Positions 43,863 through 53,626 of a stretch of 64,000 nucleotides of DNA are shown piece after piece. Source of the DNA: Verrucomicrobiales bacterium (lineage in GTDB: Bacteria; Verrucomicrobiota; Verrucomicrobiia; Limisphaerales; CANJXF01); the NCBI GenBank assembly GCA_947478865.1, contig CANJXF010000012.1:1-64000 (forward strand), read 5' to 3'. The stretch's first letter is position 1. Each line of letters begins with the position of its first letter. Position numbers and translations under genes: made by a program. The notes under the pieces are model-generated. The model made no database searches, was not told the origin of the DNA, and was given only the letters and a program-made list of their open reading frames with translations.

Positions 43863-44942
43863 TTAACCAGGAATTTCCACCCACTGCCGCGTTTCCGATG
43901 ATTGCACAGCCGCATCGATCACCGCCTGTGCTCTCGCGCCGTCGTGAAAGTCCGGTGAGCATGGACGCCGATTGCGAATCGCGTCCACAAATTCCCAAGC
44001 TTGGTCATAGCGAAACGTCACGAGCGGATCACCCTGGGATATGTCGCGTGGCGATCCTGGAAGTTTCCAAAATTCTCTCGGCACCTCAATGGTTTCCAAA
44101 CCGGGGCCGCCAACTTTGCCGGTTTGCAATTTATTCCATTCACCGGTGATGAAAACGAATGACTGTTCTGAACCGTTGATTTCGGCGTAGTCGAGGCTGC
44201 GCCAGCTTTCATTCCGGCCGCTCGCGAGCTTGCTGCTTTCCAACACGCCGGTCGCGCCGTTCTGAAAATCGGCCAGGATCGACACGCAATCGTCGAGTTC
44301 ATTCGGCTGTCCGCCACGGATGGGATGGAAAATCTTGGTGTTCGCCACCAACCGCTTTATTGGTCCAACCAAAAGATGCGCGAAATCGATCCGATGACTC
44401 AACATGTCGCCAAGTTCGCCGGTGCCGGAAAGTTTTTTGACCTGGCGCCAGCCGAGACCGCGCGTGCCCCAATCCTGCAAACGACAGGATCGATAATGAA
44501 ACGGCTGCCCGAGATCACCGCGTTGAACTAGATGGGAAAGATAACGCATCGCCGGCACAAACCGGTAAGTGAACGCGGTCATGTGCCGGATATCCGCCCG
44601 ATCCGCGGCCAGCGCCATGGCGTGAGCGTCAGCGTAATTCAGGGCGATCGGTTTTTCGCACAAAACATGTTTGCCGCGAGCGATGGAGTCCAAGGCGATT
44701 TGCGGGTGGGTGAAGTTTGGGGTCGCGATGATCACAGCATGCACGTCATCACGCTGCACGATTTCTTCGTGGCGGGTGGAGGTGATGCTGATGCCGGTTT
44801 GCTGGCGCGCTTTTTCCAAAACGACGGCATCACTGTCGCAAAGCGCGACCACTTTTACATCGGGGCACAGCGCGAATCCGGGCAAATGGTTTTGCAGCGC
44901 AACACCTCCGCAGCCGATGATGGCAATGTTGATCGCACTCAT
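43863..44942 (-). CDS. Gfo/Idh/MocA-family oxidoreductase
   Basis: A 359-residue NAD(P)-dependent enzyme with IAIIGCGGVALQNHLPGF at the N-terminus, IATPNFTHP, the family EKPIA motif (HVLCEKPIALN) and the C-terminal alpha/beta domain with GTGELGDMLSHRIDFAHLL. These enzymes oxidise sugars, inositols or sugar derivatives. The exact substrate is unknown. The start is the ATG at 44942; a 33-codon upstream extension has no similarity. Transcribed with the SDR. Confidence 0.92.
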   Translation of the reverse strand: MSAINIAIIGCGGVALQNHLPGFALCPDVKVVALCDSDAVVLEKARQQTGISITSTRHEEIVQRDDVHAVIIATPNFTHPQIALDSIARGKHVLCEKPIALNYADAHAMALAADRADIRHMTAFTYRFVPAMRYLSHLVQRGDLGQPFHYRSCRLQDWGTRGLGWRQVKKLSGTGELGDMLSHRIDFAHLLVGPIKRLVANTKIFHPIRGGQPNELDDCVSILADFQNGATGVLESSKLASGRNESWRSLDYAEINGSEQSFVFITGEWNKLQTGKVGGPGLETIEVPREFWKLPGSPRDISQGDPLVTFRYDQAWEFVDAIRNRRPCSPDFHDGARAQAVIDAAVQSSETRQWVEIPG

Positions 44943-45059
44943 AAATCTGCGGGGCAACGACGGAAATTCATTCCGTAAATTGCGTGGATGCTCGCTCGGC
45001 TGGCAAGCGGATTCCCCCTTTTCATTGGCCGATTCGTGCATTAGCTTTCGCCCACTTTA

Positions 45060-46418
45060 ATGCCGAGCGTCTTTATCAAAACCTACGGATGCCAGATGAA
45101 CGAGCGCGACTCGGAAGCCGTCGCCGCCCAGCTCGTTTCCAAAGGCTATTCCCTTGCGGAAACCGAAGCGGTGGCGGACGTCATTTTGCTGAACACCTGC
45201 AGTGTTCGCGACATGGCGGAGCAAAAAGCCATCAACAAAATGGAGAACCTCGCCGGGCAATTCCGCAAGTCGCGCCCGAACGTCATTCTCGGCTTCATGG
45301 GTTGCATGGCTCAGAGCCGCGGACAGCAACTCATCGATAAGCTGCCCGACGTCGATCTCGTTCTCGGCACGCAAAAATTTCATCGCGCGGCTGATTACCT
45401 GGATGAACTCATCGCCGGCAAGCGCGACAAGATCGTCGATGTCGCTGAGGAAAAAGGAAGCGAAGCCACGATCAAGGAACACATTCTTTCCGGCAGCGCC
45501 AAAGACAAATCCGTCAGCGCATTCGTCAGCATCATGCAAGGCTGCAATCAATACTGCACTTTCTGCATCGTGCCCTACACGCGCGGCGAAGAACGAAGCC
45601 GCTCCATTGCTGACGTGGTCGCCGAGTGCCGCGATCTGGTCGCGCGCGGCGTGAAGGAAATCACGTTGCTCGGCCAAATTGTGACGAGCTACGGCAAGCG
45701 CGAGATCAAAATCCAGGACGGCAAATCGGCGTTTGTGCAATTGCTCGAAGCGGTCCACGAGATTGAGGGGCTGGAGAGAATTCGTTTCACCTCACCTCAT
45801 CCGAAGGGCTATGGCGACGATTTGGTCGAGGCTTACGGTCGCTTGCCCAAGCTCGTCGAGAGCGCCCATCTTCCGCTGCAAAGCGGCAGCGATCGGTTGT
45901 TGAAATTGATGCATCGCGGTTACACCCGGGAACGGTTCAGCAAAATCATTCACGATTTGCGCCGGGTTCAGCCGTCGATTGGAATTACGACCGACATCAT
46001 CGTTGGATTTCCGGGAGAAACTGAAGCTGACTTCGAAGAGACGCTCTCGCTGGTTCGCGAAATCGAATTCGATAACGCCTTCATTTTCAAATATTCACAG
46101 CGCAAAGACACCCCGGCAGCGGCAATGCCCGGCCAGATTCCGCTAGAAATGATCGAAGAACGCCACAGCAGGCTGCTGACTTGCATCAACGCGATCGCGG
46201 CGAAAAAATACGAAAACTTTGTCGGGCGCCACACCCAAATCCTCGTCGAAGGCGCGAGCAAGAAAAACCCGGCGCGCATGACCGGCCGCACGCGTTGCAA
46301 CAAAATCGTCGTGTTCGACGGCGGCGAACGGCATCGCGCCCAAATCATGGATTTGAAGATCGAACGAGCCAGCAATTTCACGCTCTACGGCGACCCTGCC
46401 ATCCTGAACGTCAATTAA
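45060..46418 (+). CDS. miaB: tRNA-2-methylthio-N6-dimethylallyladenosine synthase MiaB
   Basis: A 452-residue radical-SAM methylthiotransferase that modifies A37 of UNN-decoding tRNAs. The N-terminal domain has KTYGCQMNERDSE (C11) and LNTCSVRDMAEQK, with a third Cys in GFMGCMAQ. The radical-SAM cluster is C162-N-Q-Y-C166-T-F-C169, and the central HLPLQSGSDRLLKLMHRGYT and FPGETEADF motifs follow, ending with a TRAM domain. The usual LLGQNVNSYG is LLGQIVTSYG here. ATG 45060 fits. It has no obvious operon partner. Confidence 0.95.
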   Translation: MPSVFIKTYGCQMNERDSEAVAAQLVSKGYSLAETEAVADVILLNTCSVRDMAEQKAINKMENLAGQFRKSRPNVILGFMGCMAQSRGQQLIDKLPDVDLVLGTQKFHRAADYLDELIAGKRDKIVDVAEEKGSEATIKEHILSGSAKDKSVSAFVSIMQGCNQYCTFCIVPYTRGEERSRSIADVVAECRDLVARGVKEITLLGQIVTSYGKREIKIQDGKSAFVQLLEAVHEIEGLERIRFTSPHPKGYGDDLVEAYGRLPKLVESAHLPLQSGSDRLLKLMHRGYTRERFSKIIHDLRRVQPSIGITTDIIVGFPGETEADFEETLSLVREIEFDNAFIFKYSQRKDTPAAAMPGQIPLEMIEERHSRLLTCINAIAAKKYENFVGRHTQILVEGASKKNPARMTGRTRCNKIVVFDGGERHRAQIMDLKIERASNFTLYGDPAILNVN

Positions 46419-46485
46419 CCTGTGAACCGCGCCACCCCGAAATTCAGTTTGTCTTTTCCGCCCTTCGTGTTCTCCTAAACAGATT

Positions 46486-47037
46486 ATGCAGATCAAACTT
46501 TCGACGCTGGCCATTGCCCTTGGGTCGCTGACCGCGTTAATTAATTTATTCGGATTGCTGAAACCGGCGGAGTTCGGCGCGGCGCTGCGAAAGTTCCCCC
46601 GCTCCGTTCCCATCGGCTATTTGCTCATGCTGTCCGGCACCGCCTGGTTCGTCTGGAATCTAAAACAGGAATCGATCTCAGATTTTGAATCGCTGAAACC
46701 AATTCTTTACGGGTTGTTCATCGCCGTGGGAGTTGGCGCCTGCATCTTTGTCAAAGATTTTTTGTCCGTGCGCGGCCTCGCGATCCTGATGCTGCTCCTC
46801 GCCAAACTCATGGTGGACACCGGGCGCCCGCGGCTCGGCGAAACGCCTTGGGTTCTCGTGATGCAAACCTGGGCTTACGTTTTGGTGGTGGCCGGAATTT
46901 GGTTCACGGTTTCACCCTGGCGCATGCGCGACCTGATCCAGTGGGCCACCGGAAACGAAAAGCGCATTCGGCTCACCAGCGGTTTACGTCTGGCGTTTGG
47001 ACTGCTCGTCCTCGCCTTAGGCCTGACGGTTTTTTAA
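46486..47037 (+). CDS. Polytopic membrane protein of unknown function
   Basis: A 183-residue protein with about five hydrophobic segments (near residues 5-24, 42-60, 70-88, 94-112 and 121-140), and another at the end (GLRLAFGLLVLALGLTVF). No family is recognised. It starts at an ATG 67 bases after miaB. The regular pattern of helices and charged loops argues it is real. Confidence 0.65.
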   Translation: MQIKLSTLAIALGSLTALINLFGLLKPAEFGAALRKFPRSVPIGYLLMLSGTAWFVWNLKQESISDFESLKPILYGLFIAVGVGACIFVKDFLSVRGLAILMLLLAKLMVDTGRPRLGETPWVLVMQTWAYVLVVAGIWFTVSPWRMRDLIQWATGNEKRIRLTSGLRLAFGLLVLALGLTVF

Positions 47038-47052
47038 TCCGCTCCAGGCTGC

Positions 47053-47082
47053 CGGGGCCAAAGGCATTGAGGGAAGGCCCCG
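47053..47082. terminator. GC-rich hairpin between convergent genes
   Basis: CGGGGCC (47053-47059) pairs with GGCCCCG (47076-47082) around a 16-base loop, lying between the membrane protein stop and the convergent pseudopilin stop. It has no T-tract on either side, so it is at best an imperfect terminator. Confidence 0.35.
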
Positions 47083-47092
47083 AGGAAACTAT

Positions 47093-47797
47093 CTATCTAA
47101 TCAAGTCTGCGCCCGAGAGTCCGCCCGCAGTCCAGTCCAGGTTGTAGATCTTCTGCGCTCCGCTTCCGAAGGTGTTATTCAATTGCTGGTAGAGGGCGAA
47201 CTGCGAGTGCCCGTCCGCGAACAACAGCGACATGCCCTTGACCCCATGCCCGCCGGTCGTCGTGCCTTGGACGATGTCGTAGGCCGAATTGGGCGTGCTG
47301 GCAAAGCAGGGCGAGATAGCCTTCTTCGTTGGAAAGCGGACATCCGAAACTTTGCGCAGTTTTAAAGCACTTCCGGCGTCGTCATTATAGAATTGAAAGT
47401 AGTAATAGTAGGAACAAGGAAACAGCAATTGATTGGTCGTGATCCCGGCACCGCTGCCGTTGCGAATTACCCACTCCATGTTAAATCCGCGCCCGCGGTC
47501 AGCGGGGCAGAGGAAGAAAGCGCGATTGTTCGTGCTGACGTAAGGGTTGAACATTTTCAAAATGTCCACAAACGGCATTTGTGGCCAGCCGCGACCCGAA
47601 TAAGGGAACTGATCCCGGTTGTCGCCGGTGTACATCGCCATGGTGAGCCCTGACTGCTTCAGGTTGGAGAGGCAATTGGCCAGGTGCGCTCTCTGTTTCG
47701 CTTTGGAGAGAACAGGCAATAACAAGCTGGCAAGGATTGCAATGATGGCGATAACAACCAGCAATTCGATGAGTGTGAATCCGCGCCGTGCTTTCAT
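47093..47797 (-). CDS. Pseudopilin-like protein with prepilin leader and H-x9-DG tail
   Basis: A 234-residue protein with [16 protein letters not shown] at residues 7-22, [20 protein letters not shown] after it and [19 protein letters not shown] near the end (the H-x9-DG signature). It is a third intact member of the pseudopilin family in this window. Probably exported and processed by prepilin peptidase; role unknown. It is 130 bases from the giant dehydrogenase gene and not clearly an operon partner. Confidence 0.84.
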   Translation of the reverse strand: MKARRGFTLIELLVVIAIIAILASLLLPVLSKAKQRAHLANCLSNLKQSGLTMAMYTGDNRDQFPYSGRGWPQMPFVDILKMFNPYVSTNNRAFFLCPADRGRGFNMEWVIRNGSGAGITTNQLLFPCSYYYYFQFYNDDAGSALKLRKVSDVRFPTKKAISPCFASTPNSAYDIVQGTTTGGHGVKGMSLLFADGHSQFALYQQLNNTFGSGAQKIYNLDWTAGGLSGADLIR

Positions 47798-47926
47798 GGG
47801 TTACGCTCTTATATGAGTCCGGAGAGCGGACCATGGCAATTTCTTTTTCCTGCTTCTCACGAAATCGCCTTTCGACAACCGCCGGTTTTTGCGACGAAGA
47901 GGGGCTAGCGATTGCTCTCGGGGCAG

Positions 47927-50900
47927 TTATTTCGCGCTCGCGCTTTTCGTCTCGGGCCACAGATAAATCCCGAACCAACGCTGGCTATTTGCGGCTGAAC
48001 CCGTCACGTCGAAATTCACTGGCTTCCCGGCTTGCAATAAATCTCCACGCACGGAAATCGTCAGAACCCCGTTGCTGTCTTCGGAATTATTCTCCATCAC
48101 TTGATAATTCATGGATGCTCGTCCATCCGCGCTTTTCCAGATTGCATCCGCCAGCGGGACGGAAAAATTAACCGCTGATTTCCCGTTGATGCCCAACGTG
48201 AATTTACCCGCTGCATCGGAAAAAAATCCCACCGCCGCCGCCACCCGAAAATTGTAAAACTCGTTTGTCCTAATTCCTTCCGGCGCGGGCGCGCTCGTCC
48301 AAGTTACCTTCCCTTTTCCATCGGCTTGCCGGCAAAAGGCCATCGTCTGGTTTCCCAGCCAGCTCGGGTAATCGATTTTCTCGAAGGCGTTGATCAACCG
48401 GGCAAAACCGGTTGCTCCGCCCGCCTCGAACTTCTTCCGCGCGGCCGCCGCCTGCTCGGAAGTCGCCGTGCCGAAAGCGGCCGGACGCGCCTTCAAATAG
48501 GCGATCAAATCGGCAAAATCCTGTGCGCTAGCCCCTTCTTCCAGCCCCTCCGGCATCAGCGATAAGCCGGACGCTCTCAGTTGCTGGATGTCGGATCGCA
48601 GAATTTTCTCACGCACACCGCCGCCTTGCACGAGCGTCACGCTGCTGGCCGTTTCCGCCTGAACCACGCCGGAGATCGACCGGCCATCTTTGGTGTCGAT
48701 GTTGTATTGCACGAAACGCGGCTCCACGACTGAACTCGGATCCAAAATCGCGACGAGAAAATCCTGCGGCGATTTGTCGCCCAACGCCATCAAGTCGGGA
48801 CCGACTCCCACGCCCTGGCCGCGAAAGGCATGACAGCTTGCGCACGCCCGCGCGAAAACCGCCGCGCCTTTATCCGGATTGCCCAACAACTTCGAGACGT
48901 CGGAAAATTTTGCAACCACCTTGGCGCGATCCTGGTTTTGCGGGAACAACACCACCGCGCGGTCGCGAATCTTTTTGTGCGCGTGCTTGAGCAGCAACTG
49001 GCGATGGCCCACCGGCACTTGCGCTGGCTGAATCAATCCTTGATCCACGGCATCGAAAACCTTTTCGATTCCCTCGTCGCGGCTCAACAGAATTTCCAAA
49101 ATGCCGGACCGAACGGATACCGGGTAATTTGTCCAGCCGGCCATCAGAAGCTCGGGGACTTTCGGATTGCGCTGAAGCCGCAGGACGTCCTGCGCCGACT
49201 TCTGCAATCTCAGGTTCTCCACCTGAGTCGAAAGAACGATCAAGGCGCGCAGTTGTTTTTCCGTGTGGCTCCAGCTCAGCAATCGAATGGCGGCCTGCCG
49301 ATCCGGCAACGATGCCTTCTCGTTTTGGGCGATCTCGTCCGCCGTGTTCATCGACTCCCCGATGGCCAGAGCTGCCGCCCGAACCTCGGCGTCTTTGGAG
49401 CTTTCAAAATTTGCGACCGAAAGATTTTTCCGATGCAGCGCTTCCTGCAAACTGGCCAGCGCCGCCAGTTGCCACGAGGTCAATGGTCGATCCTTTCGCG
49501 GCGCAATCGCAACCAACGTGGAGTCGAAGACAGCGGTGTTTTCCGAAGCAACCGCCGTGGCAACTAGCGCGCTGATCGCTTCGTCACGACCCGCGGCCTC
49601 CAGCGGCAGAGCTAAAACAGCCGGCAATATTTCACCGGGAACGTGGCTGGCTGAACTCAAGATGGCCGCGCGAAACCACGGGTCTGCTGCGTGCGATTTC
49701 AGCAAACCACCCAGCGCTCGACCAGCGCGTGCGTCATCCCATTCGCCCAGGCTCAGAGCAACCTGGAATTGAACTCGAACCGCCGCGTCACCGGCCAGTG
49801 CCAGAACGGCTTCGCCCACCGTAGAATTGCCCGATCTCAAAAACGGTTCGCTTAATCGAATCGCGTGCTCGCGAACGTCCGCCGACGCATCGCGCAACGC
49901 GGCCACAACAACTTCAGCGTTGAGCGCTTTCAGTCCATCGAGTGCGGAAAGCGCCTGAATTTTCACCGCCGGATTCTTCGCGGCTCCCATCAGTTTTATC
50001 AACGGGTCAATCGCCGCCCGGTCGCCGCGCTGGAACAATTCCCGATGCACCAGATCGCGTTCGGTTCCGTTGCTGGTCTCCATAGCGAGGACGAGTGGCG
50101 CAGTTTTCATCTTCGTTAGATCTGGAACTGGTCGAAGTTTCGTGTCCTTGGGATAAACCCGGAAAATGCGCCCTTTGTCTTCGCCCGCGCGAACATCCAG
50201 TTTTGCGAGGCGTTCGGCGGGAATCCATTTCGGGTGCTCGATGACAAACCGGTACATATCGACCACCCAAAGCGCGCCATCCGGACCGGTGCGCGTTTCC
50301 ACGGGGCGGAACCAATTATCGGTCGAGGCGAGGAATTCGGATTTCGTTTCATCGGCGGGACGATGCGCCACAAAAGTAATCCCGCTGCTTTTCACGTCGT
50401 AACGATGAACGAGGTTATGCACCGGTTCGCCGATGAACGAGTTGCCGTAGAAATCCTTCCCGAGCAATTCGTCGCGGTAGGTCTCGACGCCGCACGCCGA
50501 CGTGGTGCGATTGGCCGAGTTGGGGACATTGAAGCGTTCGAGCGTCCGGCTGGCGGGAAAGAGCAAATTCGGATCTGCATCGCTGCCGAGCGCAAGGCTC
50601 GGCTCAGGGGAAGTGACGTGCAGGTTGCGGCGTAAATATTTTTCGGGCAGCGGGAAATGCAAAAGCAAAACGCTGTTGTTACAGCCAAACCAATTTCCAA
50701 AATCATCGCGCACGCGGCCCTGCTGGCTCACGCCGCTGGAAGATTCCAATTCGCCGGTGTCGGGATTGAATCGAAAGTCCCGCCCGCTGCATTCGATATC
50801 TTTGCCGGTAATTTCACTGTGGATCTTTCCGCCGAAAAGTCCCCCTGAGCCGTAAACCCAGTTATCCAAACCCCAGCGCAGCGAATTGACGCGCGCCTGA

Positions 50901-52705
50901 AAATTGTGCGTGGCGAATCCGGTAAAAAGTTTTTTGACGACGTCCGCCTTTCCATCGCCGTCCGTATCTTCGGCGTAAAAAATGTCAGGCGCGGCGCAAA
51001 TCAAAACGCCTTTACGCCATTGCATCAGCCCGGTGGGAAACGAGAGCTGGTCGAGGAACACCGTGGATTTTTCAAATTTGCCGTCGTGATTCCGATCTTC
51101 CAAAATCTTCACGCGTCCGCCCGGCACTTTGAAATTCCCGTCCATTCCGCTCGGATAATCGCGCATCTCCAGCACCCACAATTTACCGTCGGTGCCGAAA
51201 TCAATCGCAACCGGATCAACAATCTGCGGCTCGCTCGCGGCCAGATCGACGGTGAAACCGGGTTTGGTGCGGAAACTTTTCAGCGCCTCTTCCGGCGATT
51301 TTGGATCGGGATATTCCAGCTTGTGCTGTTCGAGCGCCGCCTTCTTTTCGTCGAACAAAAATGATTTTGGCATCAGATCATGAACCGCGCCGATGATCGA
51401 TTCCTCCGTGTTCTCCGCCAACCTTGTGGGGCGATCGTAATAAATCATCGCGCCGCCTCCTTCGTAACCGCCCTCCCGCCAAACCCGTTTGGACGGAATG
51501 TAGCAAGGCACACCGTTGGCGTAGCCATTGACCCACAGGCGGGCGGAATCAAATTCCTTTTTCAACCGCAGCGAGTAATCCACCACCACTTCGCCAGGCA
51601 AAAAAACCAGCGCGAGATCGTCGCCGAAATTCCAGGTCTGCACGAGATACGGCAATTCGGCTGGCAGTTTTTCGCCCCGATCCAGTCGAGAAACGTTTTT
51701 CTGGGCGGCGTAACGGGCGGCGAAATGCGAGTTCGTATCGGCGGCTTTCGCCTCGTATTCCTGCCGCGTTGGCAAGGTGTCGAACGGCAAGGCAATCTGT
51801 TTGGCGTTCCCCGTCAATTTTCCGTGAAGCGGCGTGAGTTTTTTGGAAAGTATTTCCTGCACTGCCGTCGCGATGCTTTGCCCGTGTTGCTTGACCAGGT
51901 CAACCGTGCCCCGCGGTGCGGGATTGGAATCCGCGCCGCACCCCACAATCGTCATGGCAATCGCTCCCGGAAAATCTCGCTCCAGATATTCCTGCGCGTA
52001 ACCCGCCCAGTCGCCGGAGATTTGATTGGGCTCCCCGCCCAGCGTCGTGCAATGGCAGGCGTAATTGACGAGTAGCGCGCGAATTTTTTTTCCGCTCTTG
52101 TCGGTGACGCGCAGGAGCGGCACATCGTGATCGACCGGCCCGCCTTTGGTCCGACGATTCGCCGCGAATGCCGCCGCGCCTTTTCCCCAGGAGAGTTGCG
52201 CGGGCTGGCGGTCTTTCAACGCGGCAAGCGTGACCTGCTCCAATTTGTCGATCAGTTCCCGCGTGTAACGGTCGATGTGTGCTTGCTCGGCGGGAGCGAT
52301 GTCTTTTCCAAAAATGTTATCAGCGGCTCCCGTTAATTTAGGTGCGGAATGGGTGTGGGAAACCGCGATGGCAAATTTGTCCGACGTAATTTTCTTCTTC
52401 GCCAACCGGTTCAATAACTCACCGCGCAAATATCCAGGAAGGATGCAGTTATCCAGCGAGATTAGAATTGCCGGCCCTTCCTTGTCGCTGCCGATGGCCA
52501 GTGCCTTCGCGTAAACGTGCTGGAGAACTCCTTCTGATTCACCGTTGCGGGCGAGGTAGCCGTTGAGGCGAATCGGGTAATCGGGCGTGACGTCGATCTT
52601 CGCCACGCCGACCGTGTAGATCGTTTCAGCGGAGTGGGCAAATGGTTGAACGAGAAAAACAAAAGCGGTGCAAATCAGCGCACGAAAGCTGGCGTGAAAA
52701 TTCAT
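47927..52705 (-). CDS. Giant ceramidase/PVC dehydrogenase/HEAT/cytochrome c fusion
   Basis: A 1592-residue exported protein. After a signal peptide, residues about 25-445 resemble neutral ceramidase (VGVAKIDVTPDYPIRLNGY, SHTHSAPKLTG, YACHCTTLGG, VGCGADSNPAPRG). About 460-860 is a PVC-type membrane-bound dehydrogenase propeller (VDPVAIDFGTDGKLWVLEMR, HNFQARVNSLRWGLDNWVYG). About 880-1250 is a HEAT solenoid (DASADVREHAIRL). A class I cytochrome c follows with heme site C1288-A-S-C-H1292 and GVGPDLMALG. Beyond about 1430 is a beta domain. PVC bacteria often carry the dehydrogenase-cytochrome c unit; the joined ceramidase-like domain is unusual. Physiological substrate unknown. No joint or frameshift was seen inside. 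Confidence 0.85.
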   Translation of the reverse strand: MNFHASFRALICTAFVFLVQPFAHSAETIYTVGVAKIDVTPDYPIRLNGYLARNGESEGVLQHVYAKALAIGSDKEGPAILISLDNCILPGYLRGELLNRLAKKKITSDKFAIAVSHTHSAPKLTGAADNIFGKDIAPAEQAHIDRYTRELIDKLEQVTLAALKDRQPAQLSWGKGAAAFAANRRTKGGPVDHDVPLLRVTDKSGKKIRALLVNYACHCTTLGGEPNQISGDWAGYAQEYLERDFPGAIAMTIVGCGADSNPAPRGTVDLVKQHGQSIATAVQEILSKKLTPLHGKLTGNAKQIALPFDTLPTRQEYEAKAADTNSHFAARYAAQKNVSRLDRGEKLPAELPYLVQTWNFGDDLALVFLPGEVVVDYSLRLKKEFDSARLWVNGYANGVPCYIPSKRVWREGGYEGGGAMIYYDRPTRLAENTEESIIGAVHDLMPKSFLFDEKKAALEQHKLEYPDPKSPEEALKSFRTKPGFTVDLAASEPQIVDPVAIDFGTDGKLWVLEMRDYPSGMDGNFKVPGGRVKILEDRNHDGKFEKSTVFLDQLSFPTGLMQWRKGVLICAAPDIFYAEDTDGDGKADVVKKLFTGFATHNFQARVNSLRWGLDNWVYGSGGLFGGKIHSEITGKDIECSGRDFRFNPDTGELESSSGVSQQGRVRDDFGNWFGCNNSVLLLHFPLPEKYLRRNLHVTSPEPSLALGSDADPNLLFPASRTLERFNVPNSANRTTSACGVETYRDELLGKDFYGNSFIGEPVHNLVHRYDVKSSGITFVAHRPADETKSEFLASTDNWFRPVETRTGPDGALWVVDMYRFVIEHPKWIPAERLAKLDVRAGEDKGRIFRVYPKDTKLRPVPDLTKMKTAPLVLAMETSNGTERDLVHRELFQRGDRAAIDPLIKLMGAAKNPAVKIQALSALDGLKALNAEVVVAALRDASADVREHAIRLSEPFLRSGNSTVGEAVLALAGDAAVRVQFQVALSLGEWDDARAGRALGGLLKSHAADPWFRAAILSSASHVPGEILPAVLALPLEAAGRDEAISALVATAVASENTAVFDSTLVAIAPRKDRPLTSWQLAALASLQEALHRKNLSVANFESSKDAEVRAAALAIGESMNTADEIAQNEKASLPDRQAAIRLLSWSHTEKQLRALIVLSTQVENLRLQKSAQDVLRLQRNPKVPELLMAGWTNYPVSVRSGILEILLSRDEGIEKVFDAVDQGLIQPAQVPVGHRQLLLKHAHKKIRDRAVVLFPQNQDRAKVVAKFSDVSKLLGNPDKGAAVFARACASCHAFRGQGVGVGPDLMALGDKSPQDFLVAILDPSSVVEPRFVQYNIDTKDGRSISGVVQAETASSVTLVQGGGVREKILRSDIQQLRASGLSLMPEGLEEGASAQDFADLIAYLKARPAAFGTATSEQAAAARKKFEAGGATGFARLINAFEKIDYPSWLGNQTMAFCRQADGKGKVTWTSAPAPEGIRTNEFYNFRVAAAVGFFSDAAGKFTLGINGKSAVNFSVPLADAIWKSADGRASMNYQVMENNSEDSNGVLTISVRGDLLQAGKPVNFDVTGSAANSQRWFGIYLWPETKSASAK

Positions 52706-52791
52706 AAATTAATACAGGTAAATCAGCGTTGAACTCTGTGCCGGTCACGATAGACGCAACCGACCGCGAAAGTCATCACCGTAAGCGAAGT

Positions 52792-53565
52792 TCAAATTTC
52801 GAAGACGACGATTTCCGGGCGGCAACGGAATCGGATGTTGAAAACGAACCAGCCTATTCCCGAGCTGACATAAAACGGCCCCGAATCCGTCTGAAAGAGT
52901 CCCAAGTCATATTTGCCCGTGCCCGAGGGCAAAACGACTGGTCCATAAAAGGGAATTCTTACCTGCCCCCCATGCGAATGCCCGGCAAGCACGGCATCAA
53001 ATTTATTTGATCCCAGGCGATCCACCCATTGCGGATAATGGATCAGCATCACATTTTTTGTTTGGGCATTCGGCGACAGATTCTTGGGAGGGTATTTCCC
53101 CGCACCATGGAGGGTGACTTTGCCGTCTCGGGTTGTCGCCTGCTTGTCCTCGAGCCAGGCACCACCCGTTTTCTCAAGTGCTTTCGAGATTTCTTCAAAG
53201 TCTGCGTGAGCCCAATAATCGTGATTTCCGGGAACGCCATAAACCGGCGATTTAATCCCGCCCATGATTTGCAACGCTTCCGTCAGATGCGAACTTTCCT
53301 CGACGATGTCGCCGGTCATGCAGACAAAATCCGGCGAAACCTTGTTGATTTCCTCCACCACCGATTCGAGATATTTCTTGTCGCCCTTGTGATGCAGGTC
53401 GGTGAAGTGGACGAAACGGTGCGTCGGCTTTCCGGCGGCGAGCCGAATTTTTCGCACCCTTAGCCAGTTGGGTTCCACCCAGTAGGAATCAGCAAAGACC
53501 GTGCTCGGCAGGCCGAAAAACAACGACCAGAAGAATTTTCGCCGATTAATTTTCGGAACCCTCAT
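52792..53565 (-). CDS. YaeI-type metallophosphoesterase
   Basis: A 257-residue protein with an N-terminal basic stretch and hydrophobic segment (INRRKFFWSLFFGLPSTVFA), possibly a Tat-like or anchor signal. The metallophosphoesterase motifs are FTDLHHKGD, CMTGDIVE, GVPGNHDYWAH, LIHYPQ and LAGHSHGGQV. Family members hydrolyse phosphodiesters, some acting on lipid A or UDP-diacylglucosamine-like substrates. The substrate is unknown. It is a separate gene, 87 bases from the giant fusion gene on the same strand. Confidence 0.88.
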   Translation of the reverse strand: MRVPKINRRKFFWSLFFGLPSTVFADSYWVEPNWLRVRKIRLAAGKPTHRFVHFTDLHHKGDKKYLESVVEEINKVSPDFVCMTGDIVEESSHLTEALQIMGGIKSPVYGVPGNHDYWAHADFEEISKALEKTGGAWLEDKQATTRDGKVTLHGAGKYPPKNLSPNAQTKNVMLIHYPQWVDRLGSNKFDAVLAGHSHGGQVRIPFYGPVVLPSGTGKYDLGLFQTDSGPFYVSSGIGWFVFNIRFRCRPEIVVFEI

Positions 53566-53626
53566 ACGGATGTTTCGCAGATTACGGCTTGTGCAATAAA
53601 TTGGCTACTGCTTTGGTTTCTTGAGT

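Noticed and set aside
47093-47797. Complete type II secretion or type IV pilus operon
   Set aside because: Only isolated pseudopilin-like genes were found; no ATPase, secretin or platform protein is nearby.
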